Under the pieces are notes generated by a model. It was not told the origin of the DNA and did no database searches. It was given only the letters and a program-made list of their open reading frames with translations. From contig DJVJ01000006.1 in NCBI GenBank assembly GCA_002441135.1, forward strand, positions 1-64,000: DNA of 64,000 nucleotides, given 5' to 3'. Positions 34,909 through 42,589 of this stretch are shown here, piece by piece (within the stretch, counting starts at the first letter, position 1; each line of letters begins with the position of its first letter). This stretch comes from Caryophanales bacterium UBA6259. Its GTDB lineage: Bacteria; Bacillota; Bacilli; Tepidibacillales; Tepidibacillaceae. The position numbers were made by a program, and so were the translations under genes.

Positions 34909-36456
34909 TTACTTATATTGTTTAAGTGTTATTTCTCTTAATTCTCCATTCCAAGTGACATCAAGATCAAAAACTTCACTAATGAAACGAAGTGGAACCA
35001 TCGCATTTCCATCTTTAGTTTCTGTAACTACATCTAACAAATATTCTTCCCCATTTACATAAGCAATATCTTCATATAAAGGTAATATAATTGTTTTATC
35101 CTGATTAACAATGGTGACTTCCTCTAATTCTTTATTCCAGGTTACTTCTGCACCTAAGTTTTCACTAAAGAATCGTACTGGAACTAACGTGGTACCATTT
35201 ATAACATAAGGGGCGACATTAAGGGTCATCGATTTTCCTTCCTGATTTTCATCATTAACTTGAACATCAGGCACATCTAATTTTAAAACCATTGTTTGAA
35301 TAGGGATTACTTTAAAATCGTTTTTAAGAATATCGTAAAAAACACCGTTTTTGTTCAAAGAAGAAATCGCCTCTTCTTCAGAGGAATCCGTTGTTATATA
35401 AGTTTGATTTTCCATTTTAACCGGTTCAATTGTAATATCCTTATTAAGATTAAAACGTTCATAGACATTATGTAATGTAAAACCATTTAATCCTTTGAAT
35501 TCATACCTTAATTCATCTGGAGTAACAAAAGTGAACGTATTTTTCACTTTCATAATACGCATTTCATTGTTAACGTAAAGAGAAGATTCAATTAAACTTT
35601 TATCATACATCCAGCTTTCAGATATATCTTCCACAAACCCAATTGCAAAATCAACTTCCTCTAAAAATGCCAAATACTGTTCTTCAATCATCTCTTCCTT
35701 TTGCTCAGGAGAAATGTTCGCTTCTTCTGTATCTAACGAATCAAAAGACTGATAACTATCAAATACATATCTTAAAAACTGCTTAATCGCAGGGTCTTGT
35801 TTAATATTTTGCAAGAATTGAATTGCCATTGCTGGTAGTTCATCCCCAGTAATCTTTGCATCGATTCGATGTAAAGTAACATTTTTGCCATTTACGGTTG
35901 TCCTATCATAAAGTTTATATTTAATAGAATTTGGATTTGGTAAATTATTGATAATGACGTCTAAGAATTGTTTTGATTCCTCTGTTAGTTCATCAGGGGA
36001 TGGTCCAGTTAAATCATATAAATAAGGGTTTCCATGTCTTTGTTGATACTCTTCCAATATATTTCCTTCGTAAACAAATGGCTTTATAGCATTATCAATC
36101 CAAACAATGGTTTCCTTTTCATTAATAGAAATTACAAATGGAATTTCTCCTTTTTCTAAAATAAGAACACCATCTACTTTTATCACAGTATCATTTTTTT
36201 GAATGATTAAGTCTAGCTTTGCATTAGAAAGTAGTTTTACAATGCTTAATTCATCCTCATCACCATCAAATAGACTTTCATCATAGTCGAGCTTTAAGGA
36301 AATACTTTCCCTATGTTCAAATGCTTGAAGTGGTTCTTTTGTGTCCTTGGTTAGCATTTGATTAAGATCAATACTTGAAGTAGAAAGGTCTTGGCAGCCT
36401 GTTAGAATAAAAGATAGTACTAAAATAGTGACAAATAAAAATTTAATTCGTTTCAT
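34909..36456 (-). CDS. Lipoprotein with two copper-amine-oxidase-N-like (stalk) repeats, under c-di-GMP riboswitch control
   Basis: This 515-residue exported lipoprotein has a signal with lipobox LTGC (cysteine about residue 21). The middle (about 25-390) is acidic and not recognised. The C-terminus has two copper-amine-oxidase-like repeats, each with the text VPVRFFSENLGAEVTW or VPLRFISEVFDLDVTW, as found in many Gram-positive surface proteins. No copper or quinone site is implied by these repeats; they probably bind wall or matrix. GGAGGAG precedes the ATG. Its long leader carries a class I c-di-GMP riboswitch plus terminator, so a role in adhesion or biofilm is likely, though inferred. Confidence 0.85.
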   Translation of the reverse strand: MKRIKFLFVTILVLSFILTGCQDLSTSSIDLNQMLTKDTKEPLQAFEHRESISLKLDYDESLFDGDEDELSIVKLLSNAKLDLIIQKNDTVIKVDGVLILEKGEIPFVISINEKETIVWIDNAIKPFVYEGNILEEYQQRHGNPYLYDLTGPSPDELTEESKQFLDVIINNLPNPNSIKYKLYDRTTVNGKNVTLHRIDAKITGDELPAMAIQFLQNIKQDPAIKQFLRYVFDSYQSFDSLDTEEANISPEQKEEMIEEQYLAFLEEVDFAIGFVEDISESWMYDKSLIESSLYVNNEMRIMKVKNTFTFVTPDELRYEFKGLNGFTLHNVYERFNLNKDITIEPVKMENQTYITTDSSEEEAISSLNKNGVFYDILKNDFKVIPIQTMVLKLDVPDVQVNDENQEGKSMTLNVAPYVINGTTLVPVRFFSENLGAEVTWNKELEEVTIVNQDKTIILPLYEDIAYVNGEEYLLDVVTETKDGNAMVPLRFISEVFDLDVTWNGELREITLKQYK

Positions 36457-36474
36457 ATTTCTCCTCCTTTTATA

Positions 36475-36505
36475 TTAGAAAAGCTTACTTTTGCCAAGCC
36501 TTTTT
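36475..36505 (-). repeat. AAGCTTGG-type hairpin repeat, copy 2
   Basis: On the minus strand AAAAAGGCTTGGCAAAAG is followed by TAAGCTTTTCTAA, almost the same text as at 22910-22942. It lies between the riboswitch terminator and the ribosome-binding site of the lipoprotein gene. Confidence 0.6.
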
Positions 36506-36570
36506 AGGCGCAGGCAAAACGTTAGCTGCCCTTATTTCGGATAGGGAAATTTTATACTTTCCTATCCGAT

Positions 36571-36604
36571 AAAAAAATCCTACATACCAAAAAGGTAGTA
36601 GGAT
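36571..36604 (-). terminator. Riboswitch expression-platform terminator
   Basis: On the minus strand ATCCTACTACC pairs with GGTATGTAGGAT (11 bp, one bulged T) and is followed by seven T residues. It lies about 45 bases downstream of the aptamer and 115 bases before the gene. A further 12-bp hairpin (36537-36569) lies between it and the gene. Confidence 0.88.
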
Positions 36605-36644
36605 ACAGTACAAAATAAATTATGTATGTGTAATCATGTTGATT

Positions 36645-36735
36645 AATGTACGGCAACCCAGCCATCATGGTAAGAAGCTCTTACTTTAGATCTGTGGCTT
36701 TGCGCCCCTGCCTTTCGACAGGTTTGCCTTTTCAA
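36645..36735 (-). promoter_or_regulatory. Cyclic-di-GMP class I (GEMM-I) riboswitch
   Basis: Read on the minus strand, the aptamer has GGCAAACC, the GAAA tetraloop in CCTGTCGAAAGGCAGG, the invariant GCGCAAAGCC, a CTAAAG receptor segment and the closing GGCTGGGTTGCCG. These match the GEMM-I consensus in order and spacing. The base before CAAACC (position 20 of the Vc2 numbering, here 36727) is G, the residue associated with c-di-GMP rather than cGAMP binding. It controls the downstream lipoprotein gene through the terminator. The rest of the 554-base gap to 37011 is AT-rich and shows no gene. Confidence 0.93.
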
Positions 36736-37010
36736 TAGGAATATAGACTATTTTTTTTACTTGTATTTTCCTTTTTATCGTCACATTTATTTACGGGGAT
36801 GTCAAGCAATATTACGAGAATCACCCTTTATTTGTCTAAATGAGTATTTATACCTAATCATTTTAGGTCCATTGCTTCACAGACAATTACTATAGTCGTA
36901 GGATAAAATTTATACAAATTAATACATTATTTTACAATAGTAACCATTTTTTATAAATACTTATCTATGGATAAAATAAGGGAAACATATATTCAAGAGG
37001 TGTAAAACTA

Positions 37011-37511
37011 GTGAATCCGATTCCTGATCAAATTCAACCAAATCTTAAAATACTTTTTGTTGGCTTTAATCCAAGTATTCGATCAGGGGAGACTGGTCAT
37101 CATTTTTCCAATCCAAATAACCGTTTTTGGAAAATCCTTCACCAAGCTGGCATTACACCAAGACTATATAAACCCGAAGAAGACCACTCACTACTTGATT
37201 TAGGATATGGCTTTACCAATATTGTTGCTCGTCCAACGAAAGCAGCAGACGAAATTACTAAGGAGGAGTACCAGAAAGGTAGAAATATTCTCATCCAAAA
37301 AATTAAACGTTATCAGCCAAATATCGTTTGTTTTGTCGGCAAAGGAGTTTACCAGCAGTATGCACAAAAGCGAGAAGCTAAATGGGGATTGCAGCCAGAG
37401 TCAGTCGTTAAAGGAACATTAGAATTTGTTGCACCTTCCTCTAGTGGCCTGGTTCGAATGAAAATAGAGGATATGGTAGGAATCTTTAAGCAATTACAGA
37501 AATATATATAG
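37011..37511 (+). CDS. mug: Mismatch-specific uracil-DNA glycosylase (Mug/TDG family)
   Basis: This 166-residue enzyme removes uracil or thymine mispaired with G, starting base excision repair. The active-site motif is VGFNPSIRSG; Asn20 corresponds to the catalytic Asn of GINPG in E. coli Mug. The text HHFSNPNNRFWKILH and a C-terminal VAPSSSGLVR are the other conserved regions (NPSGLN-type loop). The start is GTG with AAGAGGTG eight bases upstream. It stands alone between the riboswitch gene and the malonate cluster. Confidence 0.9.
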   Translation: MNPIPDQIQPNLKILFVGFNPSIRSGETGHHFSNPNNRFWKILHQAGITPRLYKPEEDHSLLDLGYGFTNIVARPTKAADEITKEEYQKGRNILIQKIKRYQPNIVCFVGKGVYQQYAQKREAKWGLQPESVVKGTLEFVAPSSSGLVRMKIEDMVGIFKQLQKYI

Positions 37512-37551
37512 TACATAACGTTAAGAATAATTAATATTTTAGAAATTTTCA

Positions 37552-37580
37552 TTGAAATAAAAAAATATAAATGATATATT
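37552..37580 (+). promoter_or_regulatory. Promoter of the madB unit
   Basis: TTGAAA and TATATT are separated by exactly 17 bases. It lies after the mug stop codon and before a terminator, so transcripts starting here must pass that terminator to reach madB. Confidence 0.65.
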
Positions 37581-37632
37581 TGATTTAATAAAATTACATC
37601 GTGAAATTTAGAATTGAATACTGAGTGAATGA

Positions 37633-37672
37633 GGGATAAATAAGGCGATAGGCCTTGTTTATCCCCTTTTTT
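37633..37672 (+). terminator. Leader terminator before the madB unit
   Basis: A 14-bp stem GGGATAAATAAGGC/GCCTTGTTTATCCC with one G-T pair and a five-base loop is followed by CTTTTTT. It could simply end mug, but a good promoter lies between mug and it. Its left arm (GAGGGA then ATAAG) resembles that of the terminator at 40497-40534. Confidence 0.88.
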
Positions 37673-37697
37673 ATCTTTCATGAGAGGAGATGATGAA

Positions 37698-37811
37698 ATG
37701 AATCCTATTATCTATGCACTTCTTACATATGGTATTACAGCAGTATTATCTTTGTTAGTCATTGGTATTATCGTGATTACAAATAGGATTATAAGTAAGA
37801 AAGAAAATTAA
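37698..37811 (+). CDS. 37-residue single-helix membrane protein
   Basis: This is a very short frame beginning MNPIIYALLTYGITAVLSLL, with one membrane helix (about residues 9-28) and a basic end (RIISKKEN). AGAGGAGATGATG precedes the ATG and madB begins 13 bases after its stop. Decarboxylase sodium pumps usually have a small gamma subunit with one helix near the beta subunit; this protein has the right place and shape, but is shorter than OadG and shows no recognised motif. I infer a small assembly or gamma-like partner of MadB. Confidence 0.6.
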   Translation: MNPIIYALLTYGITAVLSLLVIGIIVITNRIISKKEN

Positions 37812-37824
37812 GGGGGAGTTAAAA

Positions 37825-39030
37825 ATGATGGAGTTTTTTATTCAATTATTTCCAGGTATCAGTAGTCTTTTTATTCAAGATCCACTTATCGCATTTGCAA
37901 GAATTGTATTAATTATTGGAGGATTTTTTCTTGCCTATTTAGGGTTTAAAAGAACACTAGAACCATTAATTATGGTACCAATGGGTATAGGGATGATCAC
38001 TGTAAATGCAGGGGTACTATTTCTTGATGTCGGAAAAATGGGGACTATCTTTTTAGATCCAATGGTAAGCGAGCCGACTAATCTTGTTAATATCATGCAA
38101 GTCAATTTTTTACAGCCTATTTATAATTTAACCTTTAGTAATGGTTTAATTGCAGTTTTAGTATTTATGGGAATTGGAGCTATGAGTGACATAGGTTTTA
38201 TTTTAGCTAGACCTTGGGCAAGTATTATTGTAGCTATCTTTGCAGAACTAGGTACTTTTGTTACTTTAGCGTTAGGCTTATATTTAGGGTTAGAACCGGG
38301 TGAAGCTGCATCTGTAGCAACTATTGGCGGTGCGGATGGCCCAATGGTATTATTTACTTCATTAATGCTAGCACCTGAATTATTTGTACCTATTTCAATT
38401 ATCGCGTATTTATATTTAAGCTTAACCTATGCAGGTTATCCATATATTATTAGATTACTTGTACCTAAAAAATATCGGGGTATTGATATCGAAGCAGAGA
38501 TGCCAAATGTTTCTAAGAAAAGTAAATTTATTTTTGTAGTAGTGGTTGCAGGAATATTAAGCTTTCTACTTCCTGTAGCAGCTCCGCTTATCATGGGATT
38601 TTTCTTAGGTGTTGCCATAAGAGAAGCGGAAATCGTTCCTTTCCAAGAGCAGCTCGAGAAAACGATATTATATTTATCTACTTTGTTTTTAGGATTATTA
38701 TTAGGAGTTCTAACCGAAGCACAAACAATTTTAAATCCTAAAGTAGGTATATTAGTAGTATTAGGGATTATTGCTTTAGCAGTATCTGCAATTGGGGGGC
38801 TTCTCGGTGGATGGATCGTTTATAAATTCACAAAAAGAAACTACAATCCAGTGATTGGAATTGCAGGGGTTTCTTGTATTCCGACAACAGCTAAATTAGC
38901 ACAACAGGCAGCGATGGAAGAAAATCCTTTTGCAATTATTATGCCTTTAGCTATGGGGGCAAATATAAGTGGATTAATTACTTCTGCTATTGCGGCTGGC
39001 GTATTCATTTCTACGATTAGTCTTTTATAA
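37825..39030 (+). CDS. madB: Sodium-translocating decarboxylase beta subunit (MadB type)
   Basis: This 401-residue polytopic protein of the OadB/GcdB/MadB family decarboxylates carboxybiotin and exports sodium ions. About nine to eleven hydrophobic segments are visible. The conserved GGADGPMVLFTSLMLAP contains the sodium-site aspartate region, and ISCIPTTAKLAQ-type text (GVSCIPTTAKLAQQAA) is near the C-terminus. AGGGGGAG precedes the ATG. In the malonate context it makes the enzyme a Mad-type sodium pump, as in Malonomonas rubra, not the soluble Mdc type of Klebsiella. A separate promoter and leader terminator lie upstream. Confidence 0.92.
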   Translation: MMEFFIQLFPGISSLFIQDPLIAFARIVLIIGGFFLAYLGFKRTLEPLIMVPMGIGMITVNAGVLFLDVGKMGTIFLDPMVSEPTNLVNIMQVNFLQPIYNLTFSNGLIAVLVFMGIGAMSDIGFILARPWASIIVAIFAELGTFVTLALGLYLGLEPGEAASVATIGGADGPMVLFTSLMLAPELFVPISIIAYLYLSLTYAGYPYIIRLLVPKKYRGIDIEAEMPNVSKKSKFIFVVVVAGILSFLLPVAAPLIMGFFLGVAIREAEIVPFQEQLEKTILYLSTLFLGLLLGVLTEAQTILNPKVGILVVLGIIALAVSAIGGLLGGWIVYKFTKRNYNPVIGIAGVSCIPTTAKLAQQAAMEENPFAIIMPLAMGANISGLITSAIAAGVFISTISLL

Positions 39031-39069
39031 AAATAATCAAATAGATTTAAAAAAAGGTAGAATAGGGTG

Positions 39070-39864
39070 ATGGATAAATTGAGAATGGATGTTAATAAAA
39101 TTGGAAACTTGCCAACAAAATGGTTAGGGAAAAATCAATATTATTTTCGTGAAATCAATTCGACCAATCGTGCCGCGAAAGACTTAGCAGAGATGTATGA
39201 ACCAGAAGGAACCATTGTTATGGCAGACCGTCAAACAGAGGGAGAAGGTCGTTTAGGACGAAAATGGTTATCTTCAGGGGAAGGCTTATGGTTTTCCGTT
39301 ATTTTAAGACCAAAACGTGATCCTTCTGATGCACCACAAATTACTCTACTAGCTGCTGTTGCAGTTGCAGAAGCGATTAAGAAAAAAACGAATTTAATTA
39401 CAGGCATTAAATGGCCAAATGATATTCTAATTCACCAAAGAAAGGTTTGTGGTATATTAACGGAACTTAATGTGAATGAAGAAGACTACTTCGTTATTTT
39501 AGGTATAGGTATAAACGTTAATATATCTTTAGAGGATTTTGGAGCGGAATTAGGTGAAATCGCCACCTCCTTATTAATAGAATCAGGGGAAATAGTTCAT
39601 AAAGTAGAATTATTGAAAGAGGTATTACTAAAGTTAGAAGAATGGTATTTGATATGGCAAGAACAAGGGTTTGAACCAATACGTCAAGCATGGAAGAAAC
39701 AAAATATTACTTTGGGGCAAAAGGTTAAAATTACTTCACTTCATGAATATGAATTTGGTGAAGCATTAGATATTGATGATTCAGGAGCCCTAATTGTAAA
39801 GAATGATGAAGGTGAAATAAAAAACTTTAATTTTGGTGAAGTTAGTTTAGGTTACAAAAACTAA
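39070..39864 (+). CDS. Biotin-protein ligase without DNA-binding domain
   Basis: This 264-residue ligase attaches biotin to a carrier lysine. The catalytic text EGEGRLGRKWLS (GRGRxGR-type loop) is near residue 55, KWPNDILI near residue 117 and GIGINVN near residue 150; a C-terminal SH3-like domain ends the protein. The N-terminal helix-turn-helix of BirA, which represses biotin genes in B. subtilis, is absent: the ligase domain begins at once. Its place between madB and the mad genes suggests that it serves MadF. ATG 39070 is used; GTG 39067 is directly before it. Confidence 0.9.
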   Translation: MDKLRMDVNKIGNLPTKWLGKNQYYFREINSTNRAAKDLAEMYEPEGTIVMADRQTEGEGRLGRKWLSSGEGLWFSVILRPKRDPSDAPQITLLAAVAVAEAIKKKTNLITGIKWPNDILIHQRKVCGILTELNVNEEDYFVILGIGINVNISLEDFGAELGEIATSLLIESGEIVHKVELLKEVLLKLEEWYLIWQEQGFEPIRQAWKKQNITLGQKVKITSLHEYEFGEALDIDDSGALIVKNDEGEIKNFNFGEVSLGYKN

Positions 39865-39921
39865 TTATTAAAAAGGAATAACTATTTAATGAAAATTATT
39901 TTCTTAATTTTCAAAATATTG

Positions 39922-39950
39922 TTGAATTATTTTCAATCATAATTTATTAT
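39922..39950 (+). promoter_or_regulatory. Promoter of the hutP-like gene
   Basis: TTGAAT and TATTAT are separated by exactly 17 bases, about 55 bases before the start codon. The -35 side overlaps an inverted repeat TTGAA-N5-TTCAA. Confidence 0.65.
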
Positions 39951-40004
39951 TATTAATAATATAGTTGTCTTAAAAACGTAAAAGAGAAAAGAGAGATTGA
40001 GCGA

Positions 40005-40463
40005 ATGAGGGATGATCGGTTAGAAATCGTAAAAGATTTTTTTTGGCCAGGTACAGATAGTAAAGTTGGAACTGCTTCCGTATTACTTGCTTTATCATCC
40101 AATCTAAGGGGAGAAGAGAGCATTAAAGAGCTTTTAATTAGGGAAGGCTTAAAATGTGTAGTAACTGAAGTTGGGGGTAAATCATATGGAGAATTTCAAG
40201 ATAAGATCACTAAATCAGTTATTGGGGCTTGTTTAAACAATGGAATTATCGAGAAATCCTCTTCATCCATTCATGCAGTGCTTCATGCGGCTGAAGAAGC
40301 AAAAAAAGGGATACTTGTTAATGTTTCATCGAGTGTGAGTTTGGCCGTAAAAATCGCAGTGGTAAAAGATTCGCATTGGATTGCAGTCGCTATGTATGGA
40401 TTGTCAGCAATCCATCCGATTACAAACCATCATAGAATTGGTTTAGGAATTATGCATTTATAA
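40005..40463 (+). CDS. HutP-family RNA-binding antiterminator
   Basis: B. subtilis HutP binds L-histidine and magnesium, then UAG-rich RNA, and disrupts the terminator in front of the histidine-utilisation genes. This 152-residue homologue has the same size and the C-terminal text HWIAVAMYGLSA and GLGIMHL, matching DWIAVSLYG and GVGINHI of HutP. The metal-binding histidines appear conserved: H90 and H94 in IHAVLHAAEEA (HutP H73/H77, with the following Glu) and H142/H143 (HutP H138). No hut gene is present. Instead a terminator lies immediately downstream, followed by madA. The effector here is unknown. The start codon has only weak purines (GAGAGATTGAG) upstream. Confidence 0.85.
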   Translation: MRDDRLEIVKDFFWPGTDSKVGTASVLLALSSNLRGEESIKELLIREGLKCVVTEVGGKSYGEFQDKITKSVIGACLNNGIIEKSSSSIHAVLHAAEEAKKGILVNVSSSVSLAVKIAVVKDSHWIAVAMYGLSAIHPITNHHRIGLGIMHL

Positions 40464-40496
40464 ATTGATTATGAATTTAATAAATGAGAATTAGAG

Positions 40497-40534
40497 GGAC
40501 AGAGATAAGCTTAGCTTATTTTTGTCCTTTTTTT
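40497..40534 (+). terminator. Terminator between the hutP-like gene and madA (probable antitermination target)
   Basis: A 14-bp stem GGACAGAGATAAGC/GCTTATTTTTGTCC with two G-T pairs and a three-base loop is followed by TTTTTTT. The left arm and the bases just before it are rich in NAG triplets (GAG, TAG, GAG, CAG, GAG, AAG, TAG between 40486 and 40514), the type of sequence HutP proteins bind. madA starts 31 bases later without another convincing promoter. Confidence 0.85.
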
Positions 40535-40565
40535 ACAACATTTTTAGGCGAGGGGTGCCGATTAT

Positions 40566-42236
40566 ATGAGGAATGATACCGATGTGGTTTGGGATTCTTT
40601 AAAAAGGGATACTGAGCAAAGAATTCAAAGTGGGAAAGCATTTATCCAGTCGGGAAAATTAGTTGATGCGAAAGATACAATTGCTCTATTAGAAACAATC
40701 ATTAAGCCTGGGGATAAGGTAAATCTCGAAGGAAACAATCAAAAGCAGGCTGATTTCTTGGCGGAAAGTTTGTGTAAGGTGGATCCAAAAATTATTCATG
40801 ACTTGCATATGGTTCAGTCTGTGTTAGCTTTAGACAGTCATTTGGATCTTTTTGAAAAGGGAATAGCCAAAAAAGTAGACTTTTCCTTTTCTGGGCCACA
40901 GGCTAATCGTTTAGCTAAATATGTACAGGAAGGCAAAGTTCAAATTGGAGCAATTCATACATATTTAGAGCTATTTGGGCGTTACTTTGTTGATCTTACG
41001 CCACGAATATCCATGGTTGCCGCGTATCAGGCAGATAAACAGGGTAATCTTTATACTGGTTTTAATACAGAGGATACCCCAGTTATCGTAGAAGCGACCA
41101 AATTCAAACAAGGGATTGTAATCGCTCAAGTAAATGAAATTGTGGATAAATTACCAAGAGTAGATATTCCAGCGGAATGGGTTGATTTTGTTATTAAAGC
41201 TCCTAAGCCATTTTATGTTGAGCCATTATTTACTCGCGATCCTGCCTTAATCACGGATTCACAGATATTAAGAGGAATGATGGCCTTAAAAGGAATATAT
41301 GCCGAGTATGGAGTGCAAAGGATTAATCATGGCATTGGATTTGATACGGCTGCTATTGAATTATTACTTCCTACTTATGGAGAGGAATTAGGCTTAAAAG
41401 GTAAAATATGTTCCTATTTTGTATTAAATCCTCATCCAACATTAATACCCGCTATTGAGACTGGGTGGGTAAAATCCGTTCATTCCTTTGGTGGAGAGTT
41501 AGGGATGGAGGATTATGTTGCGGCTAGGTCAGACATTTTTTTTATAGGACCTGATGGAACAATGCGGTCTAATCGGGCTTTTGGTCAAACTGCTGGTCAC
41601 TATGCTTTAGATATGTTTATTGGGGGCACACTGCAAATTGACCAATATGGTAATAGTAGTACAGCAACTGCGAGTCGTGTGACTGGATTTGGAGGAGCTC
41701 CTAACATGGGTGCTGATGCAAAAGGGAGACGTCATTCTACTGACTCATGGTTAAAATGCGGAAATGAGTACACGATGAATCATCAGTTGGTCGGGGATAT
41801 TCCACGAGGGAAGAGACTTGTTGTTCAATTACAAGAGACCTTTAGAGAAAAACGTGCACCAGGATTTATTGAAAAACTAGATGCATGGAAGCTTGCAGAA
41901 AATGCAGGTCTCGAAATTCCCCCTGTAATGATTTACTCCGATGATTTAACACATATCGTATCGGAAGTCGGAATCGCCTATTTAAACCGATGTGCAGATA
42001 TGGAAGAAAGGAAAGCGGCGATTAGAGCAGTTGCTGGTTATACAGAACTAGGCTTACTAGCAGATCCAAAAGAAACACGAAAGCTAAGACAAAAGGGGAT
42101 TGTTAAAACCCCAGAAGATCTGGGTATTGATGTGAGTAGAGCCAATAGATCTCTATTAGCGGCTAAAAATATGAAGGAAATCGTTGAATGGTCTAAAGGC
42201 CTTTATAATCCACCAAATAGGTACCGAAATTGGTAA
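40566..42236 (+). CDS. madA: Malonate decarboxylase alpha subunit (ACP transferase)
   Basis: MadA/MdcA swaps the acetyl group of acetyl-S-ACP for malonate, giving malonyl-S-ACP and acetate. The 556-residue length matches the family (about 550), and it has a CoA-transferase-like architecture; INHGIGFDTAAIELLLPTYGEELGL and GKICSYFVLNPHPTLIPAIE are well conserved. AGGGG lies upstream of the ATG. It is first in the madA-E-C-D-H-mdcG-F-L-M unit. The order fits that described for Malonomonas rubra, as far as I recall it. Confidence 0.94.
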   Translation: MRNDTDVVWDSLKRDTEQRIQSGKAFIQSGKLVDAKDTIALLETIIKPGDKVNLEGNNQKQADFLAESLCKVDPKIIHDLHMVQSVLALDSHLDLFEKGIAKKVDFSFSGPQANRLAKYVQEGKVQIGAIHTYLELFGRYFVDLTPRISMVAAYQADKQGNLYTGFNTEDTPVIVEATKFKQGIVIAQVNEIVDKLPRVDIPAEWVDFVIKAPKPFYVEPLFTRDPALITDSQILRGMMALKGIYAEYGVQRINHGIGFDTAAIELLLPTYGEELGLKGKICSYFVLNPHPTLIPAIETGWVKSVHSFGGELGMEDYVAARSDIFFIGPDGTMRSNRAFGQTAGHYALDMFIGGTLQIDQYGNSSTATASRVTGFGGAPNMGADAKGRRHSTDSWLKCGNEYTMNHQLVGDIPRGKRLVVQLQETFREKRAPGFIEKLDAWKLAENAGLEIPPVMIYSDDLTHIVSEVGIAYLNRCADMEERKAAIRAVAGYTELGLLADPKETRKLRQKGIVKTPEDLGIDVSRANRSLLAAKNMKEIVEWSKGLYNPPNRYRNW

Positions 42237-42255
42237 AGAAGGGGAGGGGAATTGG

Positions 42256-42588
42256 ATGGCTTTACATGAGATTAATTATCAATTATTAATCGAAAATCCT
42301 AAGAAAATAAGGAAAGAATGGGCTCATATCGGAGTCGTTGGTTCAGGCGATCTAGAGGTTCTTATGGAAAGAAAAGACCTAAATGGTGCAGTTCAAGTAA
42401 AGGTAGTTACACCAGTAACGGGATTTGATTTTATTTGGAACCGAGTTTTAGAAAGCTTTATTACTGAAAATCAATTAGGTGATTTATTGATTGAAATTAA
42501 TGATAATAATGCAACCCCAATTGTGGTTTCAATAAGACTAGCTCAAGCCTTGGCTGAAGCAAACAGAGTTGAGGAGGAGGAGATATAA
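42256..42588 (+). CDS. madE: Malonate decarboxylase acyl carrier protein (delta)
   Basis: This 110-residue carrier protein holds the 2'-(5''-phosphoribosyl)-3'-dephospho-CoA group on a serine. The attachment site is Ser30 in VVGSGDLEVL. It is modified by the MdcB and MdcG products encoded in this cluster and shuttles acetyl and malonyl groups between MadA and the carboxyltransferase. ATG 42256 is chosen because GGGGAGGGGA lies five bases before it; the frame is open further upstream inside madA. The next gene starts one base after its stop. Confidence 0.93.
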   Translation: MALHEINYQLLIENPKKIRKEWAHIGVVGSGDLEVLMERKDLNGAVQVKVVTPVTGFDFIWNRVLESFITENQLGDLLIEINDNNATPIVVSIRLAQALAEANRVEEEEI

Positions 42589-42589
42589 A

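Noticed and set aside
36645..36735. cGAMP-specific GEMM-Ib riboswitch
   Set aside because: The base equivalent to position 20 is G, which favours c-di-GMP; A would be expected for the cGAMP type.
40005..40463. True histidine-utilisation regulator HutP
   Set aside because: No hutH, hutU, hutI or hutG gene is nearby and the only downstream target is the mad unit, so I name it a HutP-family protein rather than hutP.
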